From an uncultured Clostridia bacterium (GTDB lineage: Bacteria; Bacillota; Clostridia; Christensenellales; Borkfalkiaceae), in NCBI GenBank assembly GCA_944368925.1, contig CALVXG010000036.1, positions 1-60,885 of the forward strand: 60,885 nt of DNA, written 5' to 3'. The position numbers and the translations under genes are program-made. This document shows, piece by piece, positions 45,235 through 53,188 of the stretch. Position 1 is the first letter of the stretch. Each line of letters begins with the position of its first letter. The notes below the pieces were generated by a model. That model searched no databases, was not told where the DNA came from, and saw nothing but the letters and a program-made list of their open reading frames with translations.

Positions 45235-46254
45235 ATGAAATTGTTTCGATTGGTGGTTTTTTCACTGATAGGAGCTTGTCTGTTGAGCGGCTGTTCTTAT
45301 GGACAGGAACAAGAAAATAAGGAGGAAGAACTCGTGTTGCCGAATATCGAAGGGGTGGAGATGCTTGAGGATAATTTCTTTTTACAGGGATTAAACTTGC
45401 GCAGATTGCACTCGCAGGATAAGCAAACGCCTATGATTATCAGAAGACTTGACCTTATGGGGACTGCGCAAAAGGAAGATTCGGTTTGGACCATAGCGCA
45501 GTGGGATTGTAGGAATAATTTTGTTGAAGCGACTGAACGGCAAGAAGGAGATAATTATATTTATGAAGATGAGAGCAAAAAGGTTATCGTAAACAATAAG
45601 GAGCCTTCGGTTTATCTCGAGTGCAATGCAAGCCTTGAATACGATGCGCCGCGGCAACAAGGACAAACGTGGCCCCATCTCCTTTTGTCACAGGATTTTC
45701 AGAAGAGATATTGGATTAAAGATTACTCCAATATTTATGTCCAGATGATTATCGAGTTTGAAAAATTCGAAGACAAGATGCTCCCAGAGGATTTTAATCC
45801 GTCTTTACATGCGGCGCAACTGCAGTGGTTCTTTACGGTGCAAAACCATAACAGAGAGAACGATCAATACGGCGATTATTTGTGGTTGGGCGTGCCGATT
45901 TTTGATAATCGCAAGGAATTTCCGGGGAATACGCAGTCGCAGGACAAGGGGCAAGGGGATAAAGTAGGTACAAATAAATTTATCTACAGCATTGATTCGA
46001 GAGCTTATTTACAGGAAACAATGACGCCGGGAAAGAAGGTGGCGATTACGTACGATATCCTTCCTTCTATTAAAAATGCATTCGAAGCGGCACAAGGAAA
46101 AAACTTCTTAACGGCTACAAGTTTTGAAGAGCTCTCTTTCGGTTCGACAAATTTCGGCTGGGAATTGCCCGGAATTTACGATGTAGGTGTGAAGCTTAAA
46201 GATCTCCGTTTAACGGGAGTCTTAAAAAACAATTCGGAAGGGGGAAATTTATGA
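45235..46254 (+). CDS. WPHLLL-family lipoprotein (paralogue C)
   Basis: A 339-residue lipoprotein (lipobox LLSGC, Cys near residue 20; acidic linker after it). Family landmarks are FFLQGLNLRRL, WTIAQWDCRN, PRQQGQTWPHLLLSQ (Trp from residue 146), LHAAQLQWFFTVQNHN, GDYLWLGVPIFDNR, TNKFIYSIDSRAY, YDILPSIKNAF and WELPGIYD. The ATG at 45235 is placed 7 bases from AAGGAGG; the in-frame ATG at 45229 is too close to it. Its end overlaps the next gene (ATGA), so it is translated together with the surface protein downstream. Confidence 0.7.
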   Translation: MKLFRLVVFSLIGACLLSGCSYGQEQENKEEELVLPNIEGVEMLEDNFFLQGLNLRRLHSQDKQTPMIIRRLDLMGTAQKEDSVWTIAQWDCRNNFVEATERQEGDNYIYEDESKKVIVNNKEPSVYLECNASLEYDAPRQQGQTWPHLLLSQDFQKRYWIKDYSNIYVQMIIEFEKFEDKMLPEDFNPSLHAAQLQWFFTVQNHNRENDQYGDYLWLGVPIFDNRKEFPGNTQSQDKGQGDKVGTNKFIYSIDSRAYLQETMTPGKKVAITYDILPSIKNAFEAAQGKNFLTATSFEELSFGSTNFGWELPGIYDVGVKLKDLRLTGVLKNNSEGGNL

Positions 46255-49100
46255 AAAGCAGGATTTTAAAGGTGTGGATGATGGTGTTTTGTTGCGTTTT
46301 GCTTGTCGTCGGTGCGATCGGGGCAATTTTTGTGCAGGCAGAGGAAGACTATTTTTCCGCTGCCAATTTGACGGAAGTAAAAAACCGCACGGAATTTACT
46401 AACCATTTCGGTGCTTCGCCGATGGAGATATTTGCGGAAAGGGACAGCGAAGATCTCTCTACAACAGTGATGTTCAGTAAAATCGGGATGGGATCGCGTA
46501 TCGCGAAAAAAACGAAGGTTCAGTTGGACGGCTTTATGTTTGAAATGAATTATACCAATATAAGGCCGCAACACAACGTATATCTGATCTTTACCGATAA
46601 GACAAACGGGTTCCCTCAGCCGGTAAACACTTTTAAAGGGTTTACAATCCGTCTTATGCGCGGCAATACAGGCGTGCCAGGCATGAATGATTCTGCCAAG
46701 ATCTATCTTACGATTGGAAAATCTCACGATCAGTCCGCGGCAAATGCAATCTACGGGGTAGGAGGGAGCATTTCTTTCGATTATCGGGAGGATGGCGAAA
46801 ATTCTTTGAGTTTCTCTATTGCGTTAGCGGAAGATAACAGCAAATATGTTTTTTCGGTTAGTGACGGTGTAAGCGAGCAAAATCTCGATATTTCGGAGTC
46901 ATATATCAGAGAATGGTTTGCAAGCGGTTCCGATGCCATTTCACAGGCATTCTTTGTTCTCGGTTATTCGGATTTGCCTACCAAACCGAATACGCTTTTG
47001 ACTTCCGATTATCCTACCTATCATATCACGACTCTTTCGGACGCCTTGAAGACACAGTACCTGACGGCGACATTTGCTCCGGAAAAGGCGAAGGTGGATG
47101 CTTATACAAGTGCGGCAAATAAAAATACAATGACGGCGGCGGAGATCTTAGCTGCAGAAGAGGAGATCGAAACGTTGGACGTAAGCAAGCTGTATGTCGA
47201 AGATCAGTATCTTGTGTCGCAAATCAGAAAGGTTGCGGATGACAATATTGCGGCCTCGATTGCAGGCCTTAATGCAGAACAAGTTAACATTCTTCTTGAT
47301 GAGCAGGTAAGTGCATTTGAAGCGATTGCAGAAGCGGAAAAAACTACGGCACAGGCGATTATTGATGCGCGCGCAGCCAAGGAAGAAATCGATTTGCGAG
47401 GTATTACAGACGAGAATCAGTTGGAAACGGTCAACTTAAGAATTTCCGCAGCGATGGCAGTGATCGACGGGCAGGCAAAAGACTTCGTCGAAGGACAGAT
47501 CGAAAAGCTCGAAGCGGTCGTCGCACAGATCGATTCGCTCGCAAAATACACCGAGGCGTATGAGAGCAGAGAGACACTGGATCTGGATCTGCTTGCTGAT
47601 GCAAATGCACATGATTTCGACACGCGTTTGGCGGCGATCGACGCGGCGTTAGAGACGGCGGAACAGACTTACGGGACGGAGTTCGTCCTCGCGAGAGCGG
47701 AGGCGGCGACGGCTGCGTACGAAGCGGCGTATGAGGAAGCGAAGACGGAAGAAAAGCTGAACGACCTTGCCGTTATCGAGGCGGTCGAGGCGTTGCGGGA
47801 TGCGATCCAGTTCACGGGCATCGACGCTGCGGATGAAACGAGGGTTGCGCTTGAAGCGCGCATTCTCGTCATCGATCAGGGTTTGGCGACAGCGAGAAAA
47901 GATATCGTGGTCGCGCAGATCACAGCGTATGAACAGGCGATTGCCTTGATTACGGACGAAGACACGCTCGCGGACGCGAAGGCGTGCAGAGAAGCGGTGG
48001 ATCTTACGATCTTGCCGGACGATGCATTGTTGCCGGAAGGTAGCCAGGCGGCGGATCTGCAGGCGCGCTTTGATGCAGCGGAAGCGGATTACGCGCAGAA
48101 ATATACGGAATTGAGTGAAGGCATTATCGCGGGCATCGAAGCGGCTTTCAATGCGGAAGTCAAGGATCTGAAACTGTACGAAGAATACGTAAAGACGGTG
48201 GAAGATTTCGAAATCGAACTGTTGCCGGAAGCGGATCGCGCGGCGTTTGAAGACAGACTGGAAGCATTGCAGGCAAAAATAGACGAGCACGTTTATGCCG
48301 ATTTTAAGCAGACGAACCTTGTCGGTGCCGTGATGACGGACGGCGGTTTGCAGATGACGAGTATGCTCGATTACGGAGCGCGCGTCAATTACAACGTACC
48401 GGTTAACGTGGACGGGTTTGAAGTGATTTATACTATGGACGAGTTTGCATACCTTGCACCGGCAGCCGGCGACGGCGCCCGTTCCAATGCGGTGATCATC
48501 AATCTTTTGAATAAACCCAACGCGTTTAAAGCGTATGAAGTTGACGGCGAAATGGTGGAAGGTATTTCCGTTTACGTCTGGTATTACAGCGGCACGACGG
48601 GGATCAAAGTGTACTCCGGTGGTGATAATTCGGCAGTTATCGCACAGAGTTCGCTCGCGCCTAGCACGGCTCCCGCATTGATGAAGATTTCCATCACGGC
48701 GGGTGAACACGGCTGGGTGATCAAGGCGAACAGCGCAGAATGCACGGTTCTCTATCCGCAGATCTCTAAAGACGTATTCACGGACGGGCAGGCTTATTTC
48801 TCGATGGGCGTCAACGGCACAACGAAGGCGGAAGATGTACTCGACAAGGCGACCATTCATAAAATTGGCAATCTGGTTCTTGGCGAATATGAAGAGCCGC
48901 AGCAACCCGGAAACAACGACGGCGACGACAACGATAATCAGCAAAACCCCGGGATTATTCCTGACGGCAACAACGGTACGGACAGCGAGCCAAAGGGCGG
49001 TTGCTCTGGTGCGCTGGGCGTTGCGAGCTTCGCCTTGGCAATTTCAACCGTTTTACCGGCTGTGTACATTCTTGGTAAGCGGAGCAAGAGCAGAAAATGA
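46251..49100 (+). CDS. Large secreted surface protein with helical stalk and GGCSG tail
   Basis: A 949-residue protein with a signal peptide (about 1-27). A beta domain (about 30-260; KVQLDGFMFEMNYTN, FTIRLMRG) comes first. An Ala/Glu/Asp-rich helical stalk follows (about 265-685), built of repeats such as AAEEEIETLDV, LEAVVAQIDSLAKYTEAYESR and YEAAYEEAKTEEKLNDLAVIE. A second beta domain resembling the first (about 685-890; VNVDGFEVIYTMDEF, GISVYVWYYSGTTGIKV) and an Asn/Asp-rich linker precede GGCSG with Cys918, a hydrophobic helix and GKRSKSRK. Base composition rises in GC from about 47480 onward. It probably displays two glycan-binding heads on a rigid spacer. It overlaps the neighbours at both ends. 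Confidence 0.8.
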   Translation: MKSRILKVWMMVFCCVLLVVGAIGAIFVQAEEDYFSAANLTEVKNRTEFTNHFGASPMEIFAERDSEDLSTTVMFSKIGMGSRIAKKTKVQLDGFMFEMNYTNIRPQHNVYLIFTDKTNGFPQPVNTFKGFTIRLMRGNTGVPGMNDSAKIYLTIGKSHDQSAANAIYGVGGSISFDYREDGENSLSFSIALAEDNSKYVFSVSDGVSEQNLDISESYIREWFASGSDAISQAFFVLGYSDLPTKPNTLLTSDYPTYHITTLSDALKTQYLTATFAPEKAKVDAYTSAANKNTMTAAEILAAEEEIETLDVSKLYVEDQYLVSQIRKVADDNIAASIAGLNAEQVNILLDEQVSAFEAIAEAEKTTAQAIIDARAAKEEIDLRGITDENQLETVNLRISAAMAVIDGQAKDFVEGQIEKLEAVVAQIDSLAKYTEAYESRETLDLDLLADANAHDFDTRLAAIDAALETAEQTYGTEFVLARAEAATAAYEAAYEEAKTEEKLNDLAVIEAVEALRDAIQFTGIDAADETRVALEARILVIDQGLATARKDIVVAQITAYEQAIALITDEDTLADAKACREAVDLTILPDDALLPEGSQAADLQARFDAAEADYAQKYTELSEGIIAGIEAAFNAEVKDLKLYEEYVKTVEDFEIELLPEADRAAFEDRLEALQAKIDEHVYADFKQTNLVGAVMTDGGLQMTSMLDYGARVNYNVPVNVDGFEVIYTMDEFAYLAPAAGDGARSNAVIINLLNKPNAFKAYEVDGEMVEGISVYVWYYSGTTGIKVYSGGDNSAVIAQSSLAPSTAPALMKISITAGEHGWVIKANSAECTVLYPQISKDVFTDGQAYFSMGVNGTTKAEDVLDKATIHKIGNLVLGEYEEPQQPGNNDGDDNDNQQNPGIIPDGNNGTDSEPKGGCSGALGVASFALAISTVLPAVYILGKRSKSRK

Positions 49101-50245
49101 AAAAATTATTAATCGTATTGCTTTGCTGTTCCTTTGTATTTCTGGCTGCGGCATGCAACAGTAAAGAAGTCACGTATGATTATGGTTTTGATCAGATGAA
49201 AGAAGTGTTTTGGGAATCGGATATCGTCTATAATGAATCCGTCGTAATGTTGAAGGATGAGACCGGAACGAGCGGCTCGCTGATGTTCACACCGAAAAAA
49301 ATCGTGTCGGTACGCGATTATTCGCTGGAAGTAGAATACAAAGAAGGTGTCGATTGGGAGTTCCGCGATGGAAAGCTCTGGATGCTGGAAGGGAGCAGTA
49401 TGGCATATTTGTTGCGTTCACAGCTTGTCGTTCAGGACAAAGCTGATTTGCCGGAGCAGATCGCAAATCCCCGCCCCACGAAGGATGGTACCGGATGGAT
49501 TCTGTTTTCGGAAAGCGCGTTTATTACTATGCACCAGATTTTTGTGACCTATACCTACGATAACGCGGAATGGAAAGGCCCTCGCCCGACATACCAGGGG
49601 GATAAACTTCCTAAGACGATGGAAAAGCTTAGCACGGGCGGAGAGTTCAACCTGTTGTTCTACGGCGACAGCATTTTCGTAGGCGCGAGCGCTACTGCAC
49701 AGTTGAATTGCCCGCCGTTCATGCCTAGGATCGGCGATTTAACGAAGGAGTATTTTAGCCGCGATTACGGCTGTACGGTCAACTATAAGAATACATCCAA
49801 GGGCGGCCAAACATCCCGCTGGGGTATCCAGAACGTACAGGAACTCGCGGTTGCAAACAACCCCGATCTGATGTTTATAGGATTCGGAATGAACGACGGA
49901 AGTACAATGCAAAACATTTCTGTTGCCGAGTATAAGCAGAATATTCAGGGCATCATCAATGCCGTACGCGCGAAAAATGCGGACTGCGAGTTCGTTTTGG
50001 TTGGTGGTATGCTTCCCAATCCGTTGGACGTTGCAAACGGCATACAGAGGGACTACGTACCAGCGCTGGAGCAACTGGCGGAGGAAAACAGCAATACCGT
50101 CACGATAACGATGGCGGCGATACATGAAGAAATGTTGAAAAACAAAAACTTCATCGATATGAGCGGCAACAACGTCAATCATCCAAACGACTTTTTAATT
50201 CGCACGTATCTGATGAATATCACGACCATATTTGAAAAAGATTGA
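49097..50245 (+). CDS. SGNH/GDSL-type hydrolase lipoprotein
   Basis: A 382-residue lipoprotein (lipobox LAAAC, Cys near residue 20). The first 170 residues form a beta-rich domain. A SGNH hydrolase domain follows: GDSIF (nucleophile Ser near residue 191), TSKGGQTSRWG with the Gly block, GFGMNDGS (Asn near residue 263), and a last block NVNHPNDF, whose His near 360 would be catalytic. Family members are often carbohydrate esterases that remove acetyl groups. It overlaps the upstream surface gene by ATGA, so it is probably an extracellular deacetylase acting on the same polymer; the substrate is inferred. Confidence 0.85.
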   Translation: MKKLLIVLLCCSFVFLAAACNSKEVTYDYGFDQMKEVFWESDIVYNESVVMLKDETGTSGSLMFTPKKIVSVRDYSLEVEYKEGVDWEFRDGKLWMLEGSSMAYLLRSQLVVQDKADLPEQIANPRPTKDGTGWILFSESAFITMHQIFVTYTYDNAEWKGPRPTYQGDKLPKTMEKLSTGGEFNLLFYGDSIFVGASATAQLNCPPFMPRIGDLTKEYFSRDYGCTVNYKNTSKGGQTSRWGIQNVQELAVANNPDLMFIGFGMNDGSTMQNISVAEYKQNIQGIINAVRAKNADCEFVLVGGMLPNPLDVANGIQRDYVPALEQLAEENSNTVTITMAAIHEEMLKNKNFIDMSGNNVNHPNDFLIRTYLMNITTIFEKD

Positions 50246-50255
50246 GCTATACGCC

Positions 50256-50396
50256 TTTAAATGCGACGTAAAAGTTCGCAGAGCATTAAAAAAAGCAAAC
50301 GGGCGGGGCGGCGATCGGCGCGCATCCGATATCTCTGCTCCGCCCAAAATTTCGCCTTGATAGGATGCTTACGGTCGATTTTACGTCGGCTTAAAA
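50256..50396. repeat. Long nested inverted-repeat element
   Basis: Outer arms CGACGTAAAA (50264-50273) and TTTTACGTCG (50379-50388) are perfect complements, flanked by partly matching TTTAA/TTAAA. Inside, GGGCGGGGC (50301-50309) pairs with GCTCCGCCC (50337-50345), and an inner hairpin ATCGG/CCGAT (50314-50330) tops it. The whole of 50246-50438 has no gene. It may be a small MITE-like repeat or a regulatory RNA structure between the SGNH and sulfatase genes. Confidence 0.6.
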
Positions 50397-50438
50397 GGGT
50401 GCTTTTGTCGCATTTGACTTTGTGCGGAAAGGATTGAT

Positions 50439-51899
50439 ATGAGAGTAATTTATTTTGACATCGATACGCTGCGTCCAGATCATCTCGGCTGCTACGGATA
50501 TTTTAGGAATACGTCCCCTGTGATCGACGCAATCTGTAGCGAAGGTGTCCGTTTCGATAACTATTACTGTGCGGATGCGCCCTGTCTTCCCAGCCGCGCC
50601 GCTTGCCTTACGGGCCGTTTCGGATTTCATAATGGCGCCATAGGACACGGCGGATCGTGCGCCGATATTGATAAATTCGGGATGAATCGCTGGTTTACCG
50701 ACCAGCAGCTGACGGAAGGATTATTTTACCGTTTTCGGAAGGCGGGCATGTACACCGCTTCCATAAGTACTTTTGCCGAAAGACACTCTTCCTATTGGTA
50801 CAACGCGGGGTTCAATGAACTCTATAATGTCGGGAAGGGCGGAATGGAGTCGGCGGAAGAGATCATGCCCATTGTCGAGAATTGGTTGAACAAGCATAAA
50901 AATTCGGACGATTGGATGTTGCATATTAACCTGTGGGACGCGCATACCCCTTATCGTGTGCCCGTCACGGAAGGAAATTACTTTGCGGACGATCCCATCG
51001 AAGAATGGTACGACAAGGTGTTGCCTGCCCATCTGCAATACGGGGGACCGCACGGAGCGCGAGACCCTGATATGTACAGCGACAACGATCCCGTAAAGTG
51101 GCCGCGATTGCCCGCCTATATTAAGGATAAAACGACTTTAAAGCAATTCATAGACGGATATGACTGCGGGATCCGCTACATCGATAAACAGATCGGGCGG
51201 ATTGTGGCGCTTTTAAAAGAGTTTGGCATTTACAACGATGTCAGTTTTATAATAACGTCGGATCACGGTGAAAACCAGGGCGAACTCGGCATCTACGGCG
51301 AACACGCAACCGCAGACTTCGCTACTTGCCGTATTCCGTTGATCGTTAAATGGAAGGGATGTCAGGAAAGCAAGGCTTGCTCCGCACTGCATTACAATGT
51401 GGATCTGCTGCCGACGCTCGCCGACTTGTTTGGACAGGAAAATGAACCGTGGTGGGACGGAAAAAGTTTTGCGAAATCCTTGCGTGATGAAAAGGAGGAC
51501 GAGGGGCACGAGTATCTCGTTTTGAGTCAATGCGCGCATGTGTGTCAGCGAGCGGTTCGTTTCGGCGATTATCTCTATATGCGTACCTATCATGACGGGT
51601 TGCATCCCTTCCCGCGTGACATGCTTTATTGCGTAAAAGAAGATCCGCACGAATGCAAGAATATCGCGAAAGACAAGCCGCAACTCGTTGCAGAGGCAAA
51701 AGCGTTGTATTTGGATTGGCTGGAAAAACAGATGTGCAAGAAAAAAAATCATTGCGATCCTCTTTATACCGTATTGGATGAAGGCGGCCCCTTTCATGTA
51801 AAGGGAAACGAAGACGTCTTTATCCGCAGATTGCTCGAGACGGGCAGGGAAGACCGCGCGCACGAATTGATGCATGAATATTTTAGGGAAGATCAATGA
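50439..51899 (+). CDS. Sulfatase, Cys-type formylglycine (486 aa)
   Basis: A 486-residue sulfatase without a signal peptide, so predicted cytoplasmic, hydrolysing sulfate esters. Metal-binding Asp residues are at the N terminus (YFDIDTLRPDHLGCYGY, with Asp7 and Asp9). The formylglycine motif is Cys49-Leu-Pro-Ser-Arg (APCLPSRAACLTGR). A second metal/sulfate site appears as ITSDHGENQGELG (about residues 270-282). The Cys form needs post-translational conversion, which the anSME encoded at 38619 can provide. The gene follows a structured intergenic element and overlaps the next sulfatase gene (ATGA). The exact sulfated sugar is unknown. Confidence 0.93.
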   Translation: MRVIYFDIDTLRPDHLGCYGYFRNTSPVIDAICSEGVRFDNYYCADAPCLPSRAACLTGRFGFHNGAIGHGGSCADIDKFGMNRWFTDQQLTEGLFYRFRKAGMYTASISTFAERHSSYWYNAGFNELYNVGKGGMESAEEIMPIVENWLNKHKNSDDWMLHINLWDAHTPYRVPVTEGNYFADDPIEEWYDKVLPAHLQYGGPHGARDPDMYSDNDPVKWPRLPAYIKDKTTLKQFIDGYDCGIRYIDKQIGRIVALLKEFGIYNDVSFIITSDHGENQGELGIYGEHATADFATCRIPLIVKWKGCQESKACSALHYNVDLLPTLADLFGQENEPWWDGKSFAKSLRDEKEDEGHEYLVLSQCAHVCQRAVRFGDYLYMRTYHDGLHPFPRDMLYCVKEDPHECKNIAKDKPQLVAEAKALYLDWLEKQMCKKKNHCDPLYTVLDEGGPFHVKGNEDVFIRRLLETGREDRAHELMHEYFREDQ

Positions 51900-53188
51900 A
51901 TATAATTTACGTTCATTCGCATGATACGGGCAGATATTTATCTGTGTACGATCCGAGAATTAAGACTCCTGCTTTTGACGCGTTTGCGTCCATGGCATTA
52001 ACGTTTAGACAGTGTTATTGCAACGGCCCTACCTGTTCACCGAGCCGCGCGGCGCTCCTGACAGGTGTATACCCGCACATGTGCGGAATGCTCGGGCTTG
52101 CGCATCTCGGCTTTTCCGTAGATCCTGAAAAACACGTTGCAAACGTTTTGAAGGGTTACGGCTATTCTACCGTTTTATGCGGCGTGCAGCATGAAATTGA
52201 CGGCGCGCGGGTGGCAGAATTGGGTTATGAACGGGTGTACTGTTCACAGAGTAGCGATTATGTCGAGCGCGACAAAGAGACGACATCCCAGGCGGTAAAA
52301 TTTTTGGAAGAAAGGGATACGAATAAACCGTTCTTTCTGTCTGTCGGTTATTTCAGTACGCACCGACCGTTTCCCGAAAGGGAAGAAATTGCCGATTTTG
52401 TACCCGACGTGTTGCAAGATTCAGAGGCGACCCGAAGGGATTTCGGCGGATATTTAAAGTCGGTGCAAAATCTTGATCGTAACTTTGAAAAGCTTTTGGA
52501 GGCGATACGGTCTTCGGATGATTTGCTTAAGTCGACGATGATCCTATATACGACCGATCATGGCATTGCTTTTCCGGAGATGAAGTGCCATTTGACGGGA
52601 CATGGAACGGGCGTATCCTTGATGATCGCATTGCCTGACGGCAGACGCAGGGGAGAGAAGACAGACCGCCTGGTCTCGCATGTCGACGTTTTCCCGACGC
52701 TGCTCAAACTGCTTGGTGAAAAAACTCCCCCTTGGATGGTGGGCAAACCTTTTGACAGTGTATTTGACGGCGACGATAGGGGAGATGGGGCTGTCTTTTC
52801 AGAGATCAATTATCACGTGAGTTATCAACCACAACGTAGTATACGAACTTCCGAATACAATTACATTTGTGATTTCGGGCAATATAAAAAGCTCCCGCCT
52901 TCCAATACGGACGACGGGATAAGCAAAGAAGTATATAGAAAAAGCGGTTATTTTGATCTGCCTTGTGAGCGGGAATATCTCTATGATCTTACGCGCGATC
53001 CTTTGGAACAGAACAACCTTGTAAAAGACTGTGCGTATGCAGACGTTTTGCGCGAGATGCGGGAACGGTTGCGCAAAATGATGATTGCAACCGGGGACCC
53101 TTTAACGAAAGAAGAAGTCATCGCAGCGCCCGAAGGGGCTAAATATCTGGGGAGCAACGCTTATTCTGCCGCAGAACTTAAAAGTTAA
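51896..53188 (+). CDS. Sulfatase, Cys-type formylglycine (430 aa)
   Basis: A 430-residue sulfatase without a signal peptide. It starts NIIYVHSHDTGRYLS, where the usual paired Asp is His-Asp, as in sulfamidase-like (heparan N-sulfatase) branches. The formylglycine motif is Cys47-Ser-Pro-Ser-Arg (GPTCSPSRAALLTG). The downstream site is LYTTDHGIAFPEMK, and MVGKPF and LYDLTRDPLEQNNL are typical C-terminal landmarks. It is coupled to the 486-residue sulfatase, and two enzymes of different branches suggest removal of sulfates at different positions. Its last 11 bases overlap the convergent gntR-type gene. Confidence 0.92.
   Translation: MNIIYVHSHDTGRYLSVYDPRIKTPAFDAFASMALTFRQCYCNGPTCSPSRAALLTGVYPHMCGMLGLAHLGFSVDPEKHVANVLKGYGYSTVLCGVQHEIDGARVAELGYERVYCSQSSDYVERDKETTSQAVKFLEERDTNKPFFLSVGYFSTHRPFPEREEIADFVPDVLQDSEATRRDFGGYLKSVQNLDRNFEKLLEAIRSSDDLLKSTMILYTTDHGIAFPEMKCHLTGHGTGVSLMIALPDGRRRGEKTDRLVSHVDVFPTLLKLLGEKTPPWMVGKPFDSVFDGDDRGDGAVFSEINYHVSYQPQRSIRTSEYNYICDFGQYKKLPPSNTDDGISKEVYRKSGYFDLPCEREYLYDLTRDPLEQNNLVKDCAYADVLREMRERLRKMMIATGDPLTKEEVIAAPEGAKYLGSNAYSAAELKS

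Noticed and set aside
47649-48944. 431-codon open frame on the minus strand
   Set aside because: It is antisense to the Ala/Glu-rich stalk gene, whose codon bias removes stops from the opposite strand. It has no ribosome site and its translation is Arg/Phe-rich without any motif.
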